Shown piece after piece: positions 43,449-51,180 of a stretch of DNA of 64,000 nucleotides (position 1 is the first letter of the stretch; each line of letters opens with the position of its first letter). A model generated the notes under the pieces. The model was not told the origin of the DNA. It made no database searches and saw only the letters and a program-made list of their open reading frames with translations. This DNA comes from Maricaulis sp965242785. GTDB taxonomy: Bacteria > Pseudomonadota > Alphaproteobacteria > Caulobacterales > Maricaulaceae. A program made the position numbers and the translations under genes. The DNA lies in assembly GCA_965242785.1 (NCBI GenBank), contig CBDETA010000004.1, positions 1,240,001 to 1,304,000 of the forward strand, read 5' to 3'.

Positions 43449-44642
43449 TTATTCGTTTTCCGGCGCGGCCTGTTCCCCGGCCGGACGCAGACGGATGGGA
43501 TTGCCGTTCTCGTCCGTCGGGATGTCCACCGTGCGCACTTCGCCATAGCGGCCTTCACCCATCAGCTCGATGCGCCGCTCCTGCACGGCATTCATCAGCA
43601 TCAGCGCATTTGTCGGCAGATCGGCGGAACACTCGGTGACGATGGGCTGGGTGCGACCGGCGGTGGGATAGGGTTCCGGCGAGGCGGAATACATGGTGGC
43701 TGCACCACCCGGGCCGACGCAGCGGCGCGAGCCGTTGATCAGGTCGGCAATGTGCCAATCCTCGATATTGGCGCGTACCCGGCGGCCCGGGACCAGCTGC
43801 TCCGCCGTTTCCTCGGTGGCGAAGCTGGACAGGTGACGGCGCAGGTCGGTGTCGAAATCCGGGAAGAAATGCGCCGCTTCGGCATAAAGGTGCGAAACCC
43901 GCAGTTCGGAGCGGGACACTTCGACGCCGCGCAGCGAATTGACGAATTCGCGCGCATTGCGGTCGAGCTGGGCCCAGACCGTGTCTCCGTCATAGGCGTC
44001 GCGGGAAATTTCCGGACCGCCAATGGCGCCGTTGAAGAAGCCATACATCACCAGCGGATCGTTCCAGTTCTGGTAGACGATGCGCAGGCGGATATCGTTG
44101 AGGCTGAGCGGCACACCGGCGACCGTGAGGATCTTGGCCTCGAACATGTTCTCGTTCGTGCCGTGGGCATTCTGACGGTTTACGCGGGTGAAGGGGTAGT
44201 TGAGCATGACCTGCTCGATCACCGCGACATTGTGCAGGTTGAGCCAGTAGGCCAGCTGTTCATTGCTGGAGAAGGTGGAGAGGTCGACCTGGGAGGGCAG
44301 GGCCTCCAGATCGGCGCGATAGGCCGACACCGCATCGCGATACTCGTCGGACATCAGGTGATAGGCGACGCGATTGGCTTCGTAGCGGTAGCGCGACTCG
44401 TTGGCGGTCGAGGTCCGGGTGCCGGTATTGATGGTGCGCGTGCGCTCGGGTTCGCGGTCCATGATCGGCACGTTCAGCACCATGTCGTGCAACAGGTCGG
44501 TCCAGATGCTGTAGTCGATATGCCGGCGCGAGCTGTCGTCAAAACGTTCGAAACGCTGGAAATCCTGGGCGGGTGTGGCGGCCAGCGTGCTGGTGGTGGC
44601 AAGCAGAGCGGAGGTCAGGCCGACCAGAAGTGCGCGTTTCAT
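43449..44642 (-). CDS. Exported DUF547 domain protein
   Basis: 397 residues with a signal peptide (ALLVGLTSALLATTSTLA). The DUF547 core includes NEQLAYWLNLHNVAVIEQVMLNYPF, KILTVAGVPLSLNDI and the VMYGFFNGAIGGPE segment. Bacterial members are uncharacterised; plant relatives are structural proteins. C-terminal ~80 residues after the domain are low complexity. Upstream of LysR on the same strand. Confidence 0.87.
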   Translation of the reverse strand: MKRALLVGLTSALLATTSTLAATPAQDFQRFERFDDSSRRHIDYSIWTDLLHDMVLNVPIMDREPERTRTINTGTRTSTANESRYRYEANRVAYHLMSDEYRDAVSAYRADLEALPSQVDLSTFSSNEQLAYWLNLHNVAVIEQVMLNYPFTRVNRQNAHGTNENMFEAKILTVAGVPLSLNDIRLRIVYQNWNDPLVMYGFFNGAIGGPEISRDAYDGDTVWAQLDRNAREFVNSLRGVEVSRSELRVSHLYAEAAHFFPDFDTDLRRHLSSFATEETAEQLVPGRRVRANIEDWHIADLINGSRRCVGPGGAATMYSASPEPYPTAGRTQPIVTECSADLPTNALMLMNAVQERRIELMGEGRYGEVRTVDIPTDENGNPIRLRPAGEQAAPENE

Positions 44643-44775
44643 GACGATTTACCCTCGAACCAATCGTTGATGCAGCCTTATTCGCTACAGTCTTGGCGCG
44701 AACTTACCCGTCCATGAAGAGCCTGTAAGGGGGAAGCGCCAGTGGCGATTCCCCCGATTGCAGGACGCGCCCGGA

Positions 44776-45768
44776 TCAGGCGTTGATATTGGACGCCCGG
44801 GTTTCGGGATAGCGTGCCCCTGCGACCTTGTCGGCCAGGGTGTTGAGCCGGTCGAGCTGGTCATCGCTGAGCGTCACCGCCAGCGCGCCGAGATTGGCCT
44901 CCAGATTGGTAAGCTTGGTGGTGCCGGGGATGGTGATGATGTCGTCACCGCGGCCCAGAACCCAGGACAGCGCCACCTGGGACGGTGTCGCCCCGAGCTG
45001 GCCGGCCACGGCCTTGACCTCCTCGACGAGATCGAGATTGGCTTCATAGGCACCCTCGGCAAAGCGCGGCTGGAAGCGGGCGGAGCGGAAATCACCCTTG
45101 CCCGGCCTGCGGTCGCGCGTGAAGGCGCCGGTCAGCATGCCGCGGCCCAACGGCGAATAGGCCACCAGGCTGGCGCCGGTCTCACGCACGCCCGGCAATT
45201 GGGTTTTCTCGATATCGCGGCTGAAGATGGAGTATTCCGATTGCAGCGCTGCGATCGGGTGGACCTTGTTCGCCTTGACGAGCGTGGCCGCGCCCGCTTC
45301 GGACAGGCCGAGCGCGCGGACCTTGCCTTCCTCGACCAGCTTGGCCATGGCGCCGACCGTCTCCTCGATCGGCGTGTCCAGGTCGACCCGGTGCAGATAG
45401 TAGAGATCGATATGATCGGTGCGCAGAAATTTGAGCGACTGTTCCACCGCGCGGCGCATGTTCTTTTCCGACCCGTCGACGCCGGTGAATTCGCCGGTCT
45501 CGCGATTGCGGGTCGGGCCCCATTTGGTGGCGATGATCACCTGGTCGCGGCGGTCATGGAAGGCCTCGCCCAGCAGGGCCTCATTGGCGCCCATGCCGTA
45601 CATTTCCGCGGTGTCAAAATGGTTGACCCCGCGCGCAATGGCTTCGTGCAGGAGGCTGACACCGTCGGCCGTGGAGACCGCCGGGCCGTAGAATTCGGAC
45701 AGGCCCATGCAGCCAAGGCCGATGGGGTTCACAAACAGGCCGGACCGGCCGATTTCGCGCTTTTGCAT
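44776..45768 (-). CDS. Aldo/keto reductase
   Basis: 330-residue (alpha/beta)8 NADPH oxidoreductase. The catalytic tetrad is visible: Asp and Tyr in NHFDTAEMYGMGANE, Lys in VIIATKWGP and His in LYYLHRVDLDTP. The coenzyme-binding end includes the ITIPGTTKLTNLEANLGAL segment typical of the AKR13-like YakC/auxin-induced group. Substrate unknown. Confidence 0.92.
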   Translation of the reverse strand: MQKREIGRSGLFVNPIGLGCMGLSEFYGPAVSTADGVSLLHEAIARGVNHFDTAEMYGMGANEALLGEAFHDRRDQVIIATKWGPTRNRETGEFTGVDGSEKNMRRAVEQSLKFLRTDHIDLYYLHRVDLDTPIEETVGAMAKLVEEGKVRALGLSEAGAATLVKANKVHPIAALQSEYSIFSRDIEKTQLPGVRETGASLVAYSPLGRGMLTGAFTRDRRPGKGDFRSARFQPRFAEGAYEANLDLVEEVKAVAGQLGATPSQVALSWVLGRGDDIITIPGTTKLTNLEANLGALAVTLSDDQLDRLNTLADKVAGARYPETRASNINA

Positions 45769-45981
45769 TGGGGAGCTCCTGCAGTTCAGCGTGGCAAGCG
45801 AGGACTACGGAGTGAGTATGGGGCAGGAGCGTGAAACCACCAAGCACCTTCGTGGTCTTCAAGGCTTCGGTATGCCTCAAAGGATCCGGTGGCGCGGGGT
45901 CTTGAATCGCCTTCGCGCCATTCCCATCTGGCTCGCCGCGGACCGATGGGTCCGCTGGAAACAAGCACAAGGAGACGTCTC

Positions 45982-46224
45982 ATGCGACAGGCTGTTCTTG
46001 CCCTTCTCGCGTCGGCCGCCTTCAGTGGCGGCGCCTGGTCCCAGACCGTGGATGTGCCCGAGCCGGCCCCTCAGGCGGATGCCGTGAGCGACAAGCCGGA
46101 CAGCGTCAAGCCGGAAGTCGAGGTGGATCCGGCCGCTGTCGAGGCCAAGCTGGAAGAAGCGCGCGCCGAAGGCTGGCTCGATCCGGCCGAGACCAGTGCG
46201 GAAAACCCGTCGATCGAGAAATAG
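45982..46224 (+). CDS. Small exported acidic protein
   Basis: 80 residues: signal peptide (MRQAVLALLASAAFSGGAWSQ), then a Pro/Glu/Asp-rich mature part (VDVPEPAPQADAVSDKPDS, VEAKLEEARAEGWLDPAE). No family recognised. ATG 45982 follows AAGGAGA with good spacing; the frame open further upstream is not supported. Convergent with trxB. Confidence 0.7.
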   Translation: MRQAVLALLASAAFSGGAWSQTVDVPEPAPQADAVSDKPDSVKPEVEVDPAAVEAKLEEARAEGWLDPAETSAENPSIEK

Positions 46225-46237
46225 GCTGAACAGGGTG

Positions 46238-46257
46238 CCGGGCGGTCGACCGCCCGG
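46238..46257. terminator. Palindrome between convergent genes, probable terminator
   Basis: A perfect 20-bp palindrome (CCGGGCGGTC / GACCGCCCGG) between the small exported protein gene and trxB, 13 bases after the former's stop. It lacks a clear U-tract, so intrinsic termination is possible but not certain. Confidence 0.5.
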
Positions 46258-46262
46258 TGCCG

Positions 46263-47207
46263 TTATTCGTGGCCGGCGAGATAGCGCTTGGCTTCCAGCG
46301 CCGCCATGCAGCCCATGCCGGCGGCAGTGACCGCCTGGCGGTAGACATCATCGGTGACATCGCCGGCGGCAAAGACGCCCGGGATCGAGGTCTTGGGTGT
46401 GCCCGGCTCGACTTTGAGATAGCCGCCCGGCTTGGTTTCCAGCTGGTCCTTGAACAGCTCGGTCGCCGGCGCGTGGCCGATGGCGACGAAGAAGCCGTGC
46501 GCCGGGATCTCGGTGGTCTCGCCGGTCTTGACGTTTTTCACGCGCACACCGGTGACACCCGGCGGGTCCATCTCGCCGAGGACCTCATCGACCTCGCTGT
46601 CCCAGACCACTTCGATCTTCTCGTGCTTGAACAGGCGGTCCTGCATCACCTTTTCCGCGCGCAGGCTGTCGCGGCGGTGCACCAGGGTGACCTTGGAGGC
46701 GAAATTGGTGAGGAAGAGGGCTTCCTCGACGGCCGTATTGCCGCCGCCGACGACCACGACCTCCTTGCCGCGATAGAAGAAACCGTCACAGGTGGCACAG
46801 GCGGAGACGCCAAAGCCCTGAAATTTCTGCTCGCTCTCGATGCCCAGCCACTTGGCCTGGGCGCCGGTGGTGATGATGACGCTGTCGGCGGTGTAGGTGG
46901 TGCCGCTATCGCCCTTCAGCACGAAGGGGCGGGTCTTCAGATCGGCCTCGATGATGATGTCGGAGATCATCTCGGTGCCGACATGCTCGGCCTGTTCGCG
47001 CATCTGCTCCATCAGCCAGGGGCCCTGGATCACTTCGGCAAAGCCCGGATAGTTCTCGACATCGGTGGTGATGGTCAGCTGGCCGCCCGGCTGCAGGCCG
47101 GCGATCAGGACAGGCTTCAGCATGGCGCGCGCGGCATAGATGGCGGCCGTGTAACCGGCAGCGCCGGAACCGATGATGATCAGGCGCTCGTGACGCGTCT
47201 CGGACAT
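46263..47207 (-). CDS. trxB: Thioredoxin-disulfide reductase
   Basis: 314-residue flavoprotein passing electrons from NADPH to thioredoxin. FAD site IIGSGAAGYTAAIYAARA, redox CxxC in SACATCDGFFYRGKE, NADPH site VVGGGNTAVEEALFL and the FAD-tail motif GVFAAGDVTDDVYRQAVTAAG. Full family length. A short dyad with TATATA (47261-47278) lies upstream and may be part of the promoter. Confidence 0.96.
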   Translation of the reverse strand: MSETRHERLIIIGSGAAGYTAAIYAARAMLKPVLIAGLQPGGQLTITTDVENYPGFAEVIQGPWLMEQMREQAEHVGTEMISDIIIEADLKTRPFVLKGDSGTTYTADSVIITTGAQAKWLGIESEQKFQGFGVSACATCDGFFYRGKEVVVVGGGNTAVEEALFLTNFASKVTLVHRRDSLRAEKVMQDRLFKHEKIEVVWDSEVDEVLGEMDPPGVTGVRVKNVKTGETTEIPAHGFFVAIGHAPATELFKDQLETKPGGYLKVEPGTPKTSIPGVFAAGDVTDDVYRQAVTAAGMGCMAALEAKRYLAGHE

Positions 47208-47314
47208 GGTGAAACCTCAAGAAGTCTGGGTGCGGCGGCGGACCGCTGGCAGGACGTTGGACGCCTTATATAGGGCGTGGACGCGGATATGCAGGCCCGG
47301 TTGCAGCAGGGGCG

Positions 47315-47755
47315 CTATGCGTTGGCGGGCACCAGGGCCCGGACCAGGGACGGATCGGCCGGGCCGGGCCAGCCCATGGTCTCGAAAGGATTGCTGCCGG
47401 CCTGGCCGACAGCGATGAGATGGGCGGCATAAAGGTGCGCCGAACGGGTGCCGGTGCGGCAGTGCAGGACGACATTCCCGGGGGCCTTGTCGAGAATGGC
47501 GGCGAGCTCGGCGGTGTGGATCGGGCTGGCGCCATAGGCCCCGCCGATCGGCATTTCGACATAGACCATGCCGCGGCTTTCCACCGCCTGTTTCAGATCG
47601 AAGGGCAGGTCGGCGGTTTCCTCGGGCGTGCGCGAATTGATGACGGTTGAGACGCCCGCTGCAGCCCAGGCCATCAGATCGGACTGGGACGGTTGGGAAG
47701 CCAGGAAGACACGGCCATGCTGGCTCACCAGGGCTTCGCTTGTATCGGTATCCAA
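47315..47755 (-). CDS. Beta-lactamase hydrolase-like/DUF442 phosphatase-fold protein
   Basis: 146 residues of the tyrosine-phosphatase-like fold. The phosphatase loop is HCRTGTRSA (C-x5-R), with an upstream segment VSTVINSRTPEE typical of the DUF442 family. In many genomes this domain accompanies sulfide or persulfide detoxification genes, but none is adjacent here; trxB upstream on the same strand hints only at redox. Substrate unknown. Confidence 0.85.
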   Translation of the reverse strand: MDTDTSEALVSQHGRVFLASQPSQSDLMAWAAAGVSTVINSRTPEETADLPFDLKQAVESRGMVYVEMPIGGAYGASPIHTAELAAILDKAPGNVVLHCRTGTRSAHLYAAHLIAVGQAGSNPFETMGWPGPADPSLVRALVPANA

Positions 47756-47759
47756 CGGC

Positions 47760-48734
47760 CTATCCCCCTTGCTCTGCCATCTGTGCCATCCCGGCCTTCC
47801 AGCGCCGGATCAGCCGGTCGGCCATGCGGCCGGTTTCATCCAGCGGCGTGTAGGTCCAGCGTTCCAGCCGGCCCAGATAGGGCCGGGTCACGCCGCGTCC
47901 CTCCAGGGCCGCATGCAGCCGCGCGAACTTGCCGGGCTTGCCTGCCATGGGCAGGACATAGACCGGCGTGCCGGTTGCGCCGGCCTCCAGCAGCATATTG
48001 GTCGATTCCTCGGTGACGAAAATCCAGTCGGCTGCAGCCAGAAAGGCAAAATAGGGGTTCTCGCCCTCGCCATCGAAGACCCAGACCCGCGGATTGTCGG
48101 CATAGCGCGCCGTCAGCCGGTTGCGAATCCTGTCCGGCGTGCGGCGCGAGACCGTCAGCATCAGGCTGACGCCCTGGTCCAGAAGATCATCCAGCCGGTC
48201 TTCCAGATAGGCGGCGATCTCGGGTGTGATCCGGTAGCGCTTGGACGTGCCGCCGATCAGCACGGCGGCACGCGGCGTGGGCAAGGCGGCGATCTCATCG
48301 GCAAACTGCGCCTTGCCGGCCTCCAGCTGGGCGGCAGAGATCCGGTTGGGCGAACCGAGCATGGACACCGCATTGCCGCGCACCAGCCGGTCATGATCCG
48401 GCGCCAGGATGAGGTCGAACAGGTCGTGCCGGGTGCGCGGATCCTGGACATAGACGAACCAGGTCTCGGCAAAGACCCGGCGATGACGCGGCGCCAGCTT
48501 CACCGCCGCGCGGCCGCAACCGATCCAGATATCCGGCGTCGAGGCGGCAGGCAGGGCGACCGTGCCGTCGCTGTGCACTTCCACCCGATGGATCCGGGCC
48601 GGCTGGTCCAGCCGGGCACTGACGGCCTCGGCCAGACCCAGCGCTTGGTTCTCGATCCCGCGCCGGCCGTCGGAAACAACCCAGATGACGGTTTCGCGGG
48701 CGGACGGGTGAGGCGATGCGGCGGTGTTGGACAT
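47760..48734 (-). CDS. ELM1/GtrOC1-like family protein (DUF1022)
   Basis: 324 residues. Begins VIWVVSDGRRGIENQALGLAEA, then LILAPDHDRL, VLIGGTSKRYRI, and the C-terminal FVTEESTNMLLEAGATGTPVYVLP. These match the family that includes plant ELM1 (mitochondrial fission) and bacterial uncharacterised glycosyltransferase-like proteins. The fold suggests a nucleotide-sugar binding site. ATG 48734 is chosen; upstream sequence belongs to an intergenic repeat. Five bases separate its stop from the next gene. Confidence 0.88.
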   Translation of the reverse strand: MSNTAASPHPSARETVIWVVSDGRRGIENQALGLAEAVSARLDQPARIHRVEVHSDGTVALPAASTPDIWIGCGRAAVKLAPRHRRVFAETWFVYVQDPRTRHDLFDLILAPDHDRLVRGNAVSMLGSPNRISAAQLEAGKAQFADEIAALPTPRAAVLIGGTSKRYRITPEIAAYLEDRLDDLLDQGVSLMLTVSRRTPDRIRNRLTARYADNPRVWVFDGEGENPYFAFLAAADWIFVTEESTNMLLEAGATGTPVYVLPMAGKPGKFARLHAALEGRGVTRPYLGRLERWTYTPLDETGRMADRLIRRWKAGMAQMAEQGG

Positions 48735-48796
48735 GGTCGGAGTTAGAGAATGCGGCTGTGCGGGCGTCAAGCCGGGAAGGAGGCGGGGCGCATCAC

Positions 48797-49002
48797 CTTT
48801 CTTCCCCACGGCACGTGGGGAAGTGGCCCGCTGCACAGCAGCGGGTCGATGGGGCGCCGCCGCAGGCGGCGTGGGGCCGGTGCTCGGCGCGGGCATTCCG
48901 CCGGGCTGCGCCCGGCGGCCCCACCACCGCGAAGCCTGTCCTCGGGTTGGCCTTCGGCCAAGCCCGGGGGCGGTCCCCCTCCCCACGGTGTGGGGAGGAA
49001 AG
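48797..49002. repeat. Intergenic repeat family B, copy 1
   Basis: About 206 bases bounded by terminal inverted repeats TTTCTTCCCCAC and GTGGGGAGGAAA. Internal landmarks: GGGGAAGTGGC, GGTCGATGGGGCGCCGCCGC-type, GGCATTCCGCC and CGGTCCCCCTCCCCAC. Same order in copy 2 at 54207. No ORF. Lies just upstream of the blaI promoter. Confidence 0.75.
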
Positions 49003-49047
49003 AGGGGTTTCGCTCTCCTCCTCACCCCCACATAAACTCCCCGTAAT

Positions 49048-49053
49048 TTGACA
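49048..49053 (+). promoter_or_regulatory. Candidate -35 element of the blaI operon
   Basis: A perfect TTGACA at 49048-49053; a weak -10 (TCACAT) would lie 17 bases downstream at 49071-49076, inside the operator dyad, so a bound BlaI would block RNA polymerase. Confidence 0.45.
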
Positions 49054-49059
49054 CCCGGT

Positions 49060-49094
49060 CGCTACACATGTCACATAATGCGACAACTGTAGCG
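49060..49094. promoter_or_regulatory. BlaI-type operator dyad
   Basis: 17-bp arms (49060-49076 and 49078-49094) match at 14 of 17 positions around a single central base. Each arm contains a BlaI-like half-site pair, TACA-CA-TGTC and GACA-AC-TGTA, close to the TACA-NN-TGTA box of BlaI/MecI repressors. Located 18 bases before the blaI ATG. Confidence 0.65.
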
Positions 49095-49111
49095 AACCGG
49101 TGATTACTGTC

Positions 49112-49495
49112 ATGAGCTCTGCCGCGCCCTCCCAGGCTGAACTGGCTGTTTTGAAGCATCTCTGGTCGGCGGGGCCGCAGAGTGCGCGTGAGGTGCAGGA
49201 CGGGATCTCGGCGGCGACGGGGTGGTCCTATTCCACGACGCGGACGCTGCTGGCGCGGATGACCGAGAAAGGATTGATCACGCGGCAGGACGTGCACGGG
49301 CTCTCGGTGTTCACGGCAAAGGTGGAGAAGGTCTCGCTGATGAGCCGGATGATCCGGGATTTCGCGGCCAATGTGCTGGACATGGACGGGCCGCTGCCGG
49401 GCACCGCCTTTGCCTCCAGCCGCCTGTTCTCCGACGAGGAGGCCGAAGCGCTGACGCGGATGCTGGAAAGCGATGCTGACGGGGAGACGCGCTGA
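49112..49495 (+). CDS. BlaI/MecI/CopY family transcriptional repressor
   Basis: About 127 residues. Winged helix: AELAVLKHLWSAGPQSAREVQDGI, TGWSYSTTRTLLARMTEKGLITRQ (recognition helix) and a C-terminal dimerisation region with the site cleaved by the partner protease in homologues. ATG 49112 (MSSAAPSQAE) is preferred over GTG 49100, which would sit close to the operator. Its stop overlaps the next gene's start (TGATG), the classic BlaI-BlaR arrangement. Confidence 0.9.
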   Translation: MSSAAPSQAELAVLKHLWSAGPQSAREVQDGISAATGWSYSTTRTLLARMTEKGLITRQDVHGLSVFTAKVEKVSLMSRMIRDFAANVLDMDGPLPGTAFASSRLFSDEEAEALTRMLESDADGETR

Positions 49496-51159
49496 TGGCC
49501 GGGTTGCTGGACGCCGTTGTGCTGGGTGCCGGCCTGTCACTGCTGGCCGGCCTTGCTGGCTGGGTGGCGGCGCGGGCGCTGCGGCCGTGGACACAAGGCG
49601 CGGAAGTGGCGGTCTGGCGGACCGTGCGCCTGGTCGCAGTGCTGCCGGTGCTGCTGGCCCCGCTGATCTGGGCCGTGCCGCAGAGCTTGCCGCTGGGTGG
49701 CGATCTGCCGTTGCCGGCTCTGCAGCCCGTGACAGGCGTGCCCGGAGAGTTTGCCGCCACTCAGCCTTTCTCGGCACCCGTCACGACCGCGCTTCCGGAC
49801 GTGCGGACTGTGCTGGCCTGGACCTATGTGACCGGCTTGGGCGTGATGCTGCTGCTGGCGCTGCGCCGGCATGTGGCGCGCCAGCGCCTGATGGCGCGCA
49901 GCCGGCCGGCCAGCCGGGATGAACGCTGGATGTTGGACAGTCTGGCGCGCCGGTTGGGCCTGGCGGCCCCGGAGCTGCGCATCGGCCGGCCCGGCGTGTC
50001 GCCTTTCCTGACGGGCTGGACCGGCGTGATCGTCGCGCCGGACGGCCTGCATGCGGATGCGGCCCGGCTGCGCTGTGCGCTGACGCACGAGCTTTGCCAT
50101 CTGCGCCGGGGGGATGAGCGCGACCGTCTGGTCGGCACGGCGCTGACCATCGTTTTCTGGTTCCACCTGCCCTTGCGGCTGATCGAACGCGAGCTGGATG
50201 CCGCGCGGGAAATGGCCTGTGACCGAGAGGCGGTGGCGGCGCTGGGCGGCGCAAGGCGGGATTATGCAGCCGCCCTGATCGACATGATGCGGATTGCGGC
50301 GCCGGCCGTCTCCGCCTTCGGACCCCATGACAGGAGACATCGTGAAATGCGTATCCAATCCATTCTCAACGGAACCGGTCCGCGTCAGGGCCGGGCGGTC
50401 CTGCTGGCCGCGACCATTCTTGCCGGCGCCGTACCGCTGGCCGGTGCCCAGGCGCTGATGACGGAACGGCGTGTGGCGGCCGAGCCGGTCGAGATTGTCG
50501 AAACGGCCGTTGCAACACCGCGGTCAGCATTCAAGGACGGGCGGGGTCGTTTCGGTCCGGCGCCGGAGCCCGTGACCGCACCGGAACCGGCCGAACTGGC
50601 CTTTGGGGAGCCCGCGCCCGCCGTGGCACCGCGTCCGCACGCTGAACCGCATCCGGCCGCCCATGTCGAGCCGGTACGGGCGCCGCAAGTGCCGGCCCCG
50701 CAGCACGGCGCGCAGGGGTCCCATCCCCATACCCCCCAGATCGCCCCGGCCCCCGAACTGGTCCACCCTGTCGCGGACGGACGGATCACGTCACGCTATG
50801 GCGACCGTCCGGCCCGGCCTGCGGGCGCACCGCGCTTCCACCATGGCTATGACATCGCCGCCCCGCGCGGGACCGCCGTCGCGGCGCCGGGTGCCGGCAT
50901 TGTGGTCCATGCCGAGGCGGGCTATCTGGGCAGCGATGCCTGGGGCAATACGATCGCCATCGATCACGGCGATGGCTGGCAGACCGTCTATGCGCACCTG
51001 GAAGGCTTTGATGTGGCGGTGGGTGATGTCGTTGCTGCCGGCCAGCAGATCGGCCGGGTCGGCGCCACCGGCCGCGCCACCGGACCGCATGTCCATGTCG
51101 AGCTGCATTTCAACGGCGAACGGGTCGACCCGTCGACCCATGTGCCGGGACTGCGCTAG
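49495..51159 (+). CDS. BlaR1-type M56 membrane protease fused to an M23 endopeptidase domain
   Basis: 554 residues. N-terminal membrane helices, then an M56 zinc protease: ALTHELCHLRRGD (HExxH at 198-202) and REMACDREAVAAL (third ligand). After another helix (~300-320) and a Pro-Ala-rich linker (340-420) comes an M23/LytM peptidoglycan endopeptidase: FHHGYDIAAPRGT (H450, D453), VYAHLEGF (H501) and GPHVHVELHF (H-x-H at 532-534). Canonical BlaR1 has a penicillin-binding sensor domain in this place. It should cleave BlaI; the M23 part may sense or cut peptidoglycan. Confidence 0.9.
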   Translation: MAGLLDAVVLGAGLSLLAGLAGWVAARALRPWTQGAEVAVWRTVRLVAVLPVLLAPLIWAVPQSLPLGGDLPLPALQPVTGVPGEFAATQPFSAPVTTALPDVRTVLAWTYVTGLGVMLLLALRRHVARQRLMARSRPASRDERWMLDSLARRLGLAAPELRIGRPGVSPFLTGWTGVIVAPDGLHADAARLRCALTHELCHLRRGDERDRLVGTALTIVFWFHLPLRLIERELDAAREMACDREAVAALGGARRDYAAALIDMMRIAAPAVSAFGPHDRRHREMRIQSILNGTGPRQGRAVLLAATILAGAVPLAGAQALMTERRVAAEPVEIVETAVATPRSAFKDGRGRFGPAPEPVTAPEPAELAFGEPAPAVAPRPHAEPHPAAHVEPVRAPQVPAPQHGAQGSHPHTPQIAPAPELVHPVADGRITSRYGDRPARPAGAPRFHHGYDIAAPRGTAVAAPGAGIVVHAEAGYLGSDAWGNTIAIDHGDGWQTVYAHLEGFDVAVGDVVAAGQQIGRVGATGRATGPHVHVELHFNGERVDPSTHVPGLR

Positions 51160-51180
51160 GCGGACATCCGGGCAGCCGGA

